A DNA stretch of 64,000 nucleotides from Thiomicrorhabdus aquaedulcis (GCF_004001325.1 NZ_AP018722.1:1426001-1490000), one strand, 5' to 3'. Shown: positions 28,073-35,308, numbered from the stretch's first letter. Notes: a model not told the origin generated them from the letters alone. Made by a program: numbers and translations.

Positions 28073-28768
28073 ATGAAAATTCGTCAACTCTTTGATTACG
28101 ACACCTGGACCTACACATATCTGGTATGGGATGAAATCACCAAAGAGGCCGCCGTGATTGATTCAGTGCTAGAAAAAGTAGAACGCGATATTGAGCACAT
28201 TCAACAACTGGGCTTAAACGTTAAGTATCTGCTAGAAACCCACATTCACGCTGACCACATCACCGGCGCAGGACCTATTCGCAAACACACCCACGCGCAA
28301 ATTGTGGTGCACAAAAATTCCGGCTCACAATGCGCCGACATTTTGGCCGTAGACGGCGACGTGTTTAAACTGGGCGAGCAACACATTAACGTGCTGCACA
28401 CTCCAGGGCACACCAATAACGACATCACCTATTTAATTGATGGCGCGGCCTTTACCGGCGACACCCTATTGGTACGCGACTGCGGACGCACCGATTTTCA
28501 GTTGGGCAGCAATGAAAGCATGTACCACTCACTGACCCAAAAACTGTTTACCCTACCCGACGACACGGTGGTGTTTCCGGCACACGATTACAAAGGCTTT
28601 AGCCAATCGACCATCGGCGAAGAAAAACAATTTAACAATCGCGTAGGACAAAACAAAGCCTTTCAAGACTTTGCCACCATTATGGACGGGCTAAATTTAC
28701 CCAACCCCAAACGCATCGCCGTGTCTGTACCAGGCAACATGCAATGCGGAAACCTTGAACCGGCTTGA
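28073..28768 (+). CDS. Persulfide dioxygenase (ETHE1-like, metallo-beta-lactamase fold)
   Basis: A 231-residue non-heme iron enzyme that oxidises glutathione persulfide to sulfite. The metal-binding THIHADHITGAG and HTPGHTNNDITY motifs, FTGDTLLVRDCGRTDFQ and PAHDYKGF match the ETHE1/PDO family rather than glyoxalase II. It probably acts in the cytoplasm on sulfane sulfur, which fits the sulfur-oxidizing lifestyle implied by soxB. The ATG at 28073 follows a spacer with TATTATAAC near 28042, a possible -10 element. Immediately downstream the accessory island begins with the integron integrase on the opposite strand. Confidence 0.92.
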   Translation: MKIRQLFDYDTWTYTYLVWDEITKEAAVIDSVLEKVERDIEHIQQLGLNVKYLLETHIHADHITGAGPIRKHTHAQIVVHKNSGSQCADILAVDGDVFKLGEQHINVLHTPGHTNNDITYLIDGAAFTGDTLLVRDCGRTDFQLGSNESMYHSLTQKLFTLPDDTVVFPAHDYKGFSQSTIGEEKQFNNRVGQNKAFQDFATIMDGLNLPNPKRIAVSVPGNMQCGNLEPA

Positions 28769-28824
28769 TTTGGCCGTTATTTGCTTTCGCTGCTCTTCAA
28801 TTTGGCTGTTATTGACGACGTAAT

Positions 28825-29804
28825 TTACAAGCAATCAAACGGACTCACCACGCCTTGCCCGCCTTGTTTTAACACATGGGTATAAATCATGGTGGTTTGC
28901 AAATCGGCATGCCCTAACAGCGATTGAATGGTGCGAATATCGGTTCCTGTTTGCAATAAATGGGTCGCAAACGAATGGCGAAACGTATGCGCACTGACTT
29001 TTTTGGCGATGCCGCATTTTCTAATCGCTTGTTTAATCGCCTTATTCACCAACGACTGATCCACATGATGGCGGCGCGTTACGCCCGAGCGTGGATCTAC
29101 CGCCAAACTACGGCTCGGAAACACATACTGCCAACCCCATTCCCTGTCCGCATTAGGATATTTTTTGCCAATGCATAAGGCAAGTAAACCGAGCCATAAC
29201 CCTGTTCCAAATCTTGTTGATGCAGGGTTTTCACTTTTTGCAATTGCACCTCTAACAGCGCAATCAAATTGGTCGCCAAAGGCGTCACCCGGTCTTTTTT
29301 GCCCTTGCCATCGCGAACAGTAATCTGCCTAAACCCAAAATCAATATCCTGCACCCGCAAACGCACCGCCTCGGTAATGCGTAAACCACCCGCATACAAC
29401 AATTTGGTAATCAATCCCGTTGTGCCCTCCATCAAAGACAACACCTGTCCCACCTCCTCCTTGGTTAACACCACCGGAATGCGCGGCTCTTTGCGCGATC
29501 GACTCGCCTTTACATCTGAAAAAGGCGCATTTAACACTTTGCTGTAACAATACACCAACGCATTTAAGGCCTGATTTTGGGTAGAAGGTGCCACATTTTG
29601 CTTAACCGCCAAATGCGTCAAAAACGCCTCAACCCTTACAGAAGCCTCTGAAAGCATCGCCTCACGGCTCAAAAATCCATGAAACTTAACAAAGCGCCGC
29701 ACCCAATCGCAATAGCTATTCTCAGTAGAATACGCATACCCCTCACGACGTAACTGGTTACGCATATCTTCTAGTAAAGAAGGTTTCTTTAGTGTATTAT
29801 CCAT
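28825..29804 (-). pseudogene. intI: Integron integrase IntI, broken by a single-base frameshift
   Basis: A tyrosine recombinase of the IntI type. It starts MDNTLKKPSLLEDMRNQLRR at 29804 and would be about 326 residues if intact. Conserved parts include [27 protein letters not shown], the integron-specific patch [14 protein letters not shown]...[26 protein letters not shown] and [16 protein letters not shown] with the nucleophilic Tyr. The frame breaks in the patch at an A6 run (T6 at 29161-29166 on the plus strand). One additional A would restore [13 protein letters not shown]. The first frame then ends about 20 codons later. It is either inactive, a sequencing slip, or rescued by -1 slippage on A-AAA-AAT. 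attI and the cassettes lie upstream, as in other integrons. Confidence 0.88.
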
Positions 29805-29951
29805 AGCAATTCTTTTTGAAACAACAGTTAAACCTAATAATAGCGTATAACCTGTCAAAGTAACAAGCCTTACAATCAATAAGAAGTTTGACATGAAAAT
29901 AAATGTAATAACCAATAAACAGGCAATAGTGCCTTATACTAAATGTTAAAG
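29805..29951 (+). other. attI: Integron attI region with recombination point GTTAAAG
   Basis: A spacer of about 140 bases between the intI start and the first cassette junction. The core site GTTAAAG lies at 29945-29951, and the first cassette begins at 29946. TTGACA at 29888-29893 and TATACT at 29935-29940 lie in the direction of the cassettes but are not spaced as a standard promoter pair, so a cassette promoter is only suspected. Confidence 0.65.
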
Positions 29952-30048
29952 CGTCTGAGTTTTTTGGGTTAAAACATTTAAAATGAAGATCCGTTTTAAA
30001 ACCAAATTCAGTATTTAAAAACAGTTCAAAATAAAACAACCAGGCCTG
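29946..30048 (+). repeat. Direct repeat copy A (start of cassette 1)
   Basis: About 103 bp beginning TTAAAGCGTCTGAGTTTT. It is repeated with about a dozen differences at 31282-31386. Both copies begin exactly at a cassette boundary and end in the iterated palindrome (exact here, one mismatch in copy B). Confidence 0.85.
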
Positions 30049-30050
30049 GT
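30039..30050. repeat. Iterated palindrome ACCAGGCCTGGT inside an integron cassette
   Basis: Exact copy within the non-coding cassette 1. The equivalent position in the second repeat copy (31376-31387) ends in C instead of T. Its presence on a cassette ties the motif to sequence gained by the integron or shows that it spread there later. Confidence 0.85.
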
Positions 30051-30123
30051 AGCTTTAGTTCTGGCGTTATAAATTGGCGCAATGTTTCAAGTTAAAAGTT
30101 TGTCTTTCACCTTAAGCATCACG

Positions 30124-30185
30124 CTTTAACAAAGCACTCAAGCGGACTGCGCTAACGCGCAGCACGCTTAGTTTTATCGTTAGGT
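30124..30185 (+). other. attC: attC recombination site 1
   Basis: About 62 bp with outer boxes CTTTAAC and GTTAGGT (crossover after 30179). The interior can fold (GCGGACTGCGC ... GCGCAGCACGC). It shares AACAAAGCACTCAA with the next two sites, AACAAA(T/A)CACTCAA, so the three belong to one family. Confidence 0.8.
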
Positions 30186-30192
30186 TTTTAAA

Positions 30193-30846
30193 ATGATTAC
30201 AGAACAACTTTATAATAATATCGCTGAAAAATATGGACATGTAGCAAGCTGGGCGGTATGGGCAAAAGCTGGAAACAAACCAAAATCAAACATTTCAGAT
30301 ATGAGTATTTTTGATTTAAAAAATAACCCTTCACTACTAGATAATCTTAAAACAGATACAGTAATGGTGGCTTTAAACTTTTCAAGAGTAGTGAATATGC
30401 CTGAGCCATTTTTAAACTTTCACGATTCGAACCCACACGGTCAAGATTACAAAATTCGATTTGCATTAGACGATACCGATTACTTAGGTGCTTATATGAC
30501 AGATATAATTAAAGATTTTCCTATGCTGTCGTCGAAGGATGTTTTAAAGCATTTAAAACAAAACCCTCATGTGATTAAAGAACAAATAAATGGTTTTAGA
30601 GAAGAGCTGAAATTCATTCAGTCTAACAAACCAAAAATAATTGCATTTGGAAAAGATACTTTCAATATCCTTGACCAAAATTTAGATAAATCCGAATACT
30701 CTGAATTAATTGCGATAACCCATTATAGCCATCGAATTAGTAAAGAAAATTACCAGATTGATACGCATGAAAAACTTGGAATTACGCCAATAAAACCTAA
30801 CAAATCACTCAACCCGACCACGCTAAAGCGCGGCGGGTTAGCTTAA
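30193..30846 (+). CDS. Cassette 2 protein, unknown function
   Basis: A 217-residue protein that is the only gene of its cassette. It starts 13 bases after the attC1 crossover and its last 16 codons run into attC2, which is usual for cassette genes. There is no signal peptide or membrane segment. The segment KPKIIAFGKDTFNIL followed by ITHYSHRISKENY is faintly like the strand-and-His motif of uracil-DNA-glycosylase folds, but I would not assign that function. Codon use is AT-rich compared with the surrounding housekeeping genes, which fits recent acquisition. Confidence 0.7.
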   Translation: MITEQLYNNIAEKYGHVASWAVWAKAGNKPKSNISDMSIFDLKNNPSLLDNLKTDTVMVALNFSRVVNMPEPFLNFHDSNPHGQDYKIRFALDDTDYLGAYMTDIIKDFPMLSSKDVLKHLKQNPHVIKEQINGFREELKFIQSNKPKIIAFGKDTFNILDQNLDKSEYSELIAITHYSHRISKENYQIDTHEKLGITPIKPNKSLNPTTLKRGGLA

Positions 30847-30855
30847 ACGTTAGGC
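30795..30855 (+). other. attC: attC recombination site 2
   Basis: A 61-bp site with boxes ACCTAAC (30795-30801) and GTTAGGC (30849-30855), perfect to the RYYYAAC / GTTRRRY consensus. Internal arms CTCAACCCGACC and GGCGGGTTAG pair with an unpaired base, as in known attC hairpins. Confidence 0.9.
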
Positions 30856-30883
30856 AAAAAAATATCGGAGAACTATTCTTCTC

Positions 30884-31219
30884 ATGCAAAAAAAGCTAAC
30901 TTTTTTACTTTGTTTAATGCTAGCGGGCAATGCTTCCTTTGCCGCTGAAGAATTTTTTTATTGTGGCTATTCTAATCTAGATGGGAGTGCCCAAGATTAC
31001 GCTAAATTTGGAAAAGGTACCGATTTTAAATTCAATAAATCGAAGAATCGCTGGGAGTGGAACACAAAATACACATACCAATATATTTACCCTAATGGCC
31101 AATATGAACAAATAGCACGTGTTGGTATTTTCGACAATCAGCATGGTGTATGCAATGCTGAAATGGAGGCCATTTACAAACGAAAACGTGCAGAAATAAT
31201 GAAGAAAATTGGTAAATAA
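30884..31219 (+). CDS. Cassette 3 secreted protein, unknown function
   Basis: A 111-residue protein beginning MQKKLTFLLCLMLAGNASFA, a clear Sec signal peptide with cleavage expected after Ala20. The mature part of about 90 residues is rich in Tyr, Lys and Asn and has a Cys pair (YCGYSN and GVCNAE) that could form a disulfide in the periplasm. It has no recognised domain. It lies alone in the cassette between attC2 and attC3. GGAG sits about 14 bases before the ATG. Short secreted unknowns are frequent in chromosomal integrons. Confidence 0.7.
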   Translation: MQKKLTFLLCLMLAGNASFAAEEFFYCGYSNLDGSAQDYAKFGKGTDFKFNKSKNRWEWNTKYTYQYIYPNGQYEQIARVGIFDNQHGVCNAEMEAIYKRKRAEIMKKIGK

Positions 31220-31226
31220 AATAAAA

Positions 31227-31287
31227 GCCTAACAAAACACTCAACCCGACCGCGCTAACGCGCGGCTGGTTAGCTTAATCGTTAAAG
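31227..31287 (+). other. attC: attC recombination site 3
   Basis: A 61-bp site with boxes GCCTAAC (31227-31233) and GTTAAAG (31281-31287). It is nearly identical to attC2 in its arms (CTCAACCCGACC ... GGCTGGTTAG). The right box equals the attI core. Confidence 0.88.
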
Positions 31288-31386
31288 CGTCTGAGTTTTT
31301 AAGGTTAAAACATTTAAAATGAAGACCCGTTTTAAAACCAAATTCAGCATTAAAAAACAGTTATAAAACAAAACAACCAGGCCTGG
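31282..31386 (+). repeat. Direct repeat copy B (start of cassette 4)
   Basis: About 105 bp matching copy A (29946-30048), starting exactly at the attC3 crossover and ending in a one-mismatch palindrome. After it the two sequences diverge at once, 45 bases before the left inverted end of the RAYT element. Confidence 0.85.
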
Positions 31387-31430
31387 CACGCCCTGTGGCC
31401 ATCTATATTTTGTAGGTATATGAAATGAAA

Positions 31431-32206
31431 GGGGTCAAAGCCCTTTATGTGGATAACTTTACTTTTTAACCGCCCTAGGCTATTATCGTTTGATGCCTCG
31501 TAAACCTAGATTTTTTCTTCCTGATGTGCCTAACCATGTTGTACAACGTGGGCGTAATCGTGACCCTATTTTCTTTGAGTCTGCGGATTATTATTTTTAT
31601 CTGGATAAGCTCCGTGAAGCTCTAGATAAGTACGAAGTCGCCCTGCACGCTTATGTTTTGATGACCAACCATGTGCATTTGTTATTGTCATCGCCTACTG
31701 TTAATGCAATCAGCCAGCTGATGCAATTTGTAGGGCGGCATTATGTGCCCTATGTGAATAAAAAATACGGTTTTAGCGGCAGCTTGTGGGAAGGTCGTTT
31801 TAAAAGTAGCTTGATTGAAAGCGAATGTTATTTACTGGCGTGTATGCGTTATATTGAATTAAATCCAGTCAGGGCAAAGATGGTTTACGCCCCACAAGAT
31901 TATGTTTTTTCAAGCTATCATGCCAATGCACTTTCAGGACCAAGCCTTTTAATTACTCCGCACCCTGAATTTACTAAATTAAGTGATAACCCCTTAGTAC
32001 GTGGACAGTGTTATGCTGCATTTTTTAACCAAGCCCTATCCGATGATATATTGGACAATATAAGACGAGGAACGGCTTCAGGCACACCTGTTGGCGCGGA
32101 ATATTTTAAAGCGAAGATTGAGTCTACATTGGGGCGAAAAGTTGGACAAACCCATCGTGGTCGGCCTCGTAAAAGTTAACTTATGCACAAAAAGGGCTTT
32201 GACCCC
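31431..32206 (+). mobile_element. RAYT transposase element with inverted ends
   Basis: The inverted ends GGGGTCAAAGCCCTTT (31431-31446) and AAAGGGCTTTGACCCC (32191-32206) match perfectly over 16 bases and imperfectly over about ten more (ATGTGGATAAC against TTGTGCATAAG). They enclose only the transposase gene. The right end abuts a truncated hsdM tail. Confidence 0.72.
31493..32179 (+). CDS. REP-associated tyrosine transposase (RAYT, TnpA/Y1 HUH family)
   Basis: A 228-residue Y1 transposase of the IS200/IS605-related RAYT group. It opens MPRKPRFFLPDVPNHVVQRG, a hallmark of the group. The HUH metal motif HVH is at residues 60-62 within LMTNHVHLLLS, and the catalytic Tyr is probably Tyr120 in MRYIELNPVRAKMV. 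A basic end RGRPRKS follows. I use the ATG at 31493 rather than a TTG three bases earlier. RAYTs nick single-stranded DNA at palindromic REP-like sequences. The 163-bp repeat at 33458-33620 shows the type of termini such enzymes recognise. Confidence 0.88.
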   Translation: MPRKPRFFLPDVPNHVVQRGRNRDPIFFESADYYFYLDKLREALDKYEVALHAYVLMTNHVHLLLSSPTVNAISQLMQFVGRHYVPYVNKKYGFSGSLWEGRFKSSLIESECYLLACMRYIELNPVRAKMVYAPQDYVFSSYHANALSGPSLLITPHPEFTKLSDNPLVRGQCYAAFFNQALSDDILDNIRRGTASGTPVGAEYFKAKIESTLGRKVGQTHRGRPRKS

Positions 32207-32214
32207 CCTTTTAG

Positions 32215-32331
32215 ACCCTCGAAAAAACGGACATCACCCAACTCAATGCAAAACTCAAAACCACCGTCGCCAAAACCGACCAACTGCGCAAAGACATTGA
32301 CGCCATCGTGGCCGAAATCGAGGGTGCGTAA
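32215..32331 (+). pseudogene. 3' remnant of a type I methyltransferase gene (hsdM-like)
   Basis: An in-frame tail of about 38 codons with no start, reading [15 protein letters not shown] ... [15 protein letters not shown] before a TAA at 32329-32331. Such a coiled-coil ending is typical of HsdM-type N6-adenine methylases. An in-frame stop lies just upstream and the RAYT element borders it. The fic gene begins 3 bases after its stop, matching the hsdM-fic order seen in many type I restriction operons. HsdR and HsdS are absent. Confidence 0.6.
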
Positions 32332-32334
32332 ACC

Positions 32335-33387
32335 ATGAATGAATTCGGCCAATACAAAAAAATCGGCGACCCCGACAAACGACAGAAGGCACAGAACTGG
32401 CGCATCGCCATCGGACTGCAGCAGGTGGACGGCCTCACGCCATCGCCAACCCTGATCCAAATCGCCACCGACAATATCGAAGGCAAATTTTCGGTCGAGG
32501 AAGCAGAACAACAGATTGCCGCCTATTACCGCCACAATCCGCCCCGTACCCCAAGCGAACTGAGCAAACGCGAAGCCGATGAAGTGTCATCGCGCATCAA
32601 CAAACTGCTTAGCAAAAACGCTTTCACCTTTAGCCCTGCTGAATATATCGCGATTCATAACTATCTGTTTACGGGGATTTTAGATGCCAAGATTGCCGGA
32701 AAAGTCCGCGACTTCGACATCACCAAAGCAGAACCGATTCTGCAGGGCGAGAGTGTGCAGTATGGCAGCGCAATGAATTTGCGGGAAACGCTGGAGTATG
32801 ACTTTGCCCAAGAAAAGAAGTTTTCTTATCACAACCTCACCAAACAACAAGCGGTGGCGCACATCGCAGAACTTATCTCTGATCTATGGCAAATTCATCC
32901 TTTTGGTGAGGGCAACACCCGCACCACCGCGGTGTTTTTGATCAAATATCTGCGCCTGCTGGGATTTAATGCCGACAACACTCTGTTTGAAGAAAACGCC
33001 CTCTATTTTCGCAACGCCTTGGTCAGGGCGAACTACCAAAATCTGGAATACGGTATCGAAAAAACCAGCACCTATCTGGATCGTTTTTTTGCCAATCTGC
33101 TCTTTGGAGAACACCACCCGCTTAAAAACCGTGACCTGATGATTATCAAATCACCAGAAAACCACCAGAAAACCACCCGACATTCACCAGAAAACCACCA
33201 GAAAATTCTGCGGGCTTTAGCAGATAAACCCACCGCCAGCCGCAAAGAGCTTTCGAGCATGCTCGGCATGACCGAAAATCAAGTGCGTGGCGTAATCAAC
33301 AAACTGCGTGATACCGGCATGATTACACGAGTCGGCCCCGACAAAGGCGGCTATTGGCAAATACTCACAGGACAGAAACATGCATAA
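32335..33387 (+). CDS. Fic-family AMPylase with built-in antitoxin helix and winged helix
   Basis: A 350-residue Fic protein that would transfer AMP to a target. Residues about 35-65 form a VbhA-like inhibitory segment with TDNIEG at 45-50, fitting the [S/T]xxxE[G/N] rule with Glu49 as the inhibitory residue. The Fic motif HPFGEGNTRTTA begins at His188. The usual last Arg of the motif is Ala here. The C-terminus (about 285-345) is a winged helix (TENQVRGVINKLRDTGMI). A linker repeats SPENHQK twice. Its stop lies in the attC4 box. G+C is higher than in the other cassettes. It is probably a self-inhibited toxin or regulator detached from a restriction operon. Confidence 0.87.
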   Translation: MNEFGQYKKIGDPDKRQKAQNWRIAIGLQQVDGLTPSPTLIQIATDNIEGKFSVEEAEQQIAAYYRHNPPRTPSELSKREADEVSSRINKLLSKNAFTFSPAEYIAIHNYLFTGILDAKIAGKVRDFDITKAEPILQGESVQYGSAMNLRETLEYDFAQEKKFSYHNLTKQQAVAHIAELISDLWQIHPFGEGNTRTTAVFLIKYLRLLGFNADNTLFEENALYFRNALVRANYQNLEYGIEKTSTYLDRFFANLLFGEHHPLKNRDLMIIKSPENHQKTTRHSPENHQKILRALADKPTASRKELSSMLGMTENQVRGVINKLRDTGMITRVGPDKGGYWQILTGQKHA

Positions 33388-33453
33388 CAAGGCGCTCCAC
33401 CGGACGGCAATTCCGCTGCGCTTCATTACCGCCGGTGAGCTTGGTCGTTAATA
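33382..33453 (+). other. attC: attC recombination site 4 (different family)
   Basis: About 72 bp with boxes GCATAAC (33382-33388) and GTTAATA (33447-33453), and arms with CACCGGACGG and CCGCCGGTGAG. It is GC-rich and unlike attC1-3, suggesting that the fic cassette came from another integron. Confidence 0.72.
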
Positions 33454-33457
33454 AACA

Positions 33458-33620
33458 GGGTCAGAGTCAATGCCATTAAGTTAAGGATTTTGGCATTGAA
33501 AATCTTGTGTTTCCCTAGTCAGCATCCTCGCGATAGCGCGGATTTCAAGCCGTTTAAAAAATTCACGCTTTCGCGGGAATGACAGTTTTTGGCTTAACTT
33601 AACGGCATTGGGGTCAGAGT
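33458..33620. repeat. Composite REP/MITE-like element after the last attC
   Basis: Direct repeats GGGTCAGAGT at 33458-33467 and 33611-33620 enclose inverted repeats CAATGCCATTAAGTTAAG (33468-33485) and CTTAACTTAACGGCATTG (33593-33610, one mismatch). The interior holds CTTTCGCGGGAATGAC, a common bacterial repeat sequence. GGGGTCAGAGTAAAATT-type ends are familiar beside RAYT genes, so this is probably a non-autonomous element. It marks the right end of the island, before thiL. Confidence 0.65.
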
Positions 33621-33690
33621 AAAATTAAATTGGCTCGACTTGCTTTTTATTGCCACCCTCCTTTTTTATAAACACTCGCAAACAACACCG

Positions 33691-34743
33691 CTAAAAATGG
33701 CTAAAACCCGTTTTTTTGTCTGTTAATTCATAGGGCTTTTGGTCTTTTAGCAAGGTTATTTTTGCTGGTTGCGTGCTTTGCACATCCTCTGTTTTAATGG
33801 TTTGAGTTGTTTTAGTTGCCTGGTTTATTTTGCCAATCACGGTTAAGCGCACGCCTAGGGCTTGGGCTTTTGCGGCTATTTCGTCCCAATATTGGGGGGC
33901 TACGCTTAAGCAGAGTTGATAGTCGTCGCCGCCGCTGAGTACCAATGACCAATCGTTGGTGCGTGTAATGTAGGTTTGCATGGCGCTTGAAATGGGCAGT
34001 TGGTCAAGATTAATACTGGCTTCTAAAGCGGAATTTTGGGCTTTGGATGAGGCGTTTAAAATGTGACCAAAATCGGCCAATAGGCCATCCGAAACATCAA
34101 TGGCGGCTGAGGCAAGGCCGTGCAAATTCGCACCCAGAGCCAACTGCGGTTGCGGACGATTAAGCGCGGCAAGTACGGCCGTTTGCTCGGTTTGACTTAG
34201 GGCGGCCAACACCGTTTTGTTAAGGGTTTGCAGTGCCAGTTTTAACCCTAATGCGCCCTCGCCCAACACGCCGGTAACGCAGATTAAATCACCCGCATGC
34301 GCGCCGGAGCGCAACACGGCTTGACCATTTGGCACCCAGCCTTGCGCGGTCACCGTAATGGTCAGCGGACCTTTGGTGGTGTCTCCACCAATAAGCGGAA
34401 TATTGTGGTTATGTGCCAAGGCTTTTAGTCCGAGGGCAAATTCACTTAACCAGGCCTGGTCAACGTGTGGCAAGGTGAGCGCCAGTGAATAAAAACCGGC
34501 TTTGGCTCCCATAGCGGCCAAATCGCTTAAATTGACCGCCAGCGATTTCCAGCCAATGTCGTACGCGCTGGCAAACTCTGCAAAATGCACACCCGCCACC
34601 AAGGTGTCGGTGACCACCACCAGTTGATTATGTGCCGGCACAGTTAATACCGCGCCGTCGTCACCAATGCCCAAATCACCCAGACCTAGTGGCTGCGACA
34701 ACGGCTTAAAATAGGCATCAATTAAATCAAATTCTTGCGACAT
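33691..34743 (-). CDS. thiL: Thiamine-monophosphate kinase
   Basis: A 350-residue enzyme that makes thiamine diphosphate from the monophosphate. Typical segments are IGDDGAVL, DTLVAGVHF, SLAVNLSDLAAMGA, LIGGDTTKGPLTITVTAQG, AAIDVSDGLLADFGHI and SGGDDYQL. It is the last gene of the nrdR-rib-nusB-thiL row; the usual downstream pgpA is missing and the mobile island starts instead. A hairpin between nusB and thiL may separate its expression. The palindrome at 34449 is read as VDQAWLSEF, in a stretch that is not part of the conserved motifs. Confidence 0.95.
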   Translation of the reverse strand: MSQEFDLIDAYFKPLSQPLGLGDLGIGDDGAVLTVPAHNQLVVVTDTLVAGVHFAEFASAYDIGWKSLAVNLSDLAAMGAKAGFYSLALTLPHVDQAWLSEFALGLKALAHNHNIPLIGGDTTKGPLTITVTAQGWVPNGQAVLRSGAHAGDLICVTGVLGEGALGLKLALQTLNKTVLAALSQTEQTAVLAALNRPQPQLALGANLHGLASAAIDVSDGLLADFGHILNASSKAQNSALEASINLDQLPISSAMQTYITRTNDWSLVLSGGDDYQLCLSVAPQYWDEIAAKAQALGVRLTVIGKINQATKTTQTIKTEDVQSTQPAKITLLKDQKPYELTDKKTGFSHF

Positions 34744-34772
34744 GGCTTTCCATACTCTTTTATAAAGATTAT

Positions 34773-34797
34773 AAAAAAGCCCCGCAAAAGCGAGGCT
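34773..34797 (-). terminator. Intrinsic terminator after nusB
   Basis: Read on the minus strand, the stem AGCCTCGC / GCGGGGCT has a TTTT loop and is followed by a T run. It sits between nusB and thiL, about 22 bases after the nusB stop, so part of the transcription may stop before thiL. Confidence 0.75.
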
Positions 34798-34819
34798 AAG
34801 GTTTACATAAATAACCGCG

Positions 34820-35308
34820 TTACATTTTTTCGCTTAATTCAAGCGGTCTTAAGGTTTTGGCTACCTTGTCTAAAATGCCGTTAATGTATTTGTGGCCGTC
34901 TTCGGCACCAAAACGCTTACTGAGTTCAACGCATTCGTTGATGATGACTTTGTAAGGAATCTGTGGCATTGATTGCAATTCGTAGACCCCAATGCGCATA
35001 ATGGCTTTTTCGATCGGGTCAATCATCGACACCGAACGGTCGAGCATGGGCGCATACAATGCGTCTAATTGTTCTGAGTTATCAGACACTTGCAGTAATA
35101 ACTCTCTAAACAACTCAAGGTCTAAATCGCCCAACAAACCGTCTTCACTAAATTGCTTAATAATGACATGGCCAATTTCGTGAGTCATTTGCCATTGGTA
35201 CAACGCCTGCAACGCCACGCGACGCGCTTGGGTACGCGGCGTAACTTGGGTTTCAACTTCTTCAATTTCTATACCCTGTCCGGGCTTAATGTCTTTTAAG
35301 GTTTTCAT
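34820..35308 (-). CDS. nusB: Transcription antitermination factor NusB
   Basis: A 162-residue all-helical RNA-binding protein that works with NusE at boxA in rRNA operons. The signatures are TPRTQARRVALQALYQWQMT, EKAIMRIGVYEL and PYKVIINECVELSKRFGAEDGHKYINGILD. An N-terminal extension of about 25 residues precedes the conserved start. The ATG overlaps the ribH stop by one base, indicating coupling. The order ribH-nusB-thiL is the standard gammaproteobacterial one. Confidence 0.96.
   Translation of the reverse strand: MKTLKDIKPGQGIEIEEVETQVTPRTQARRVALQALYQWQMTHEIGHVIIKQFSEDGLLGDLDLELFRELLLQVSDNSEQLDALYAPMLDRSVSMIDPIEKAIMRIGVYELQSMPQIPYKVIINECVELSKRFGAEDGHKYINGILDKVAKTLRPLELSEKM

Larger units (their letters stand above)
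29946..30179 (+). other. Integron cassette 1, no recognisable gene
   Basis: A 234-bp cassette between the attI point and the crossover of attC1. Its first about 103 bases are a near copy of the start of cassette 4. It also carries an exact iterated palindrome at 30039. No convincing open frame is present on either strand, so it may be a regulatory or relic cassette. Confidence 0.6.
31282..33447 (+). other. Integron cassette 4, large composite
   Basis: A segment of about 2.17 kb between the attC3 and attC4 crossovers. In order it holds repeat copy B, a RAYT transposase element with inverted ends, a short hsdM 3' remnant and a fic gene whose stop codon overlaps attC4. The size and mixed content suggest that a mobile element landed in, or joined, an earlier cassette. 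Confidence 0.55.

Noticed and set aside
29797-30039. An 80-codon open frame on the minus strand across attI and cassette 1
   Set aside because: It crosses the recombination point, has no ribosome-binding site and no recognisable protein features. It is most likely a chance frame in AT-rich DNA.
32176-32535. A 119-codon open frame opposite the start of the fic gene
   Set aside because: It is antisense to the Fic reading frame, which has clear domain motifs.
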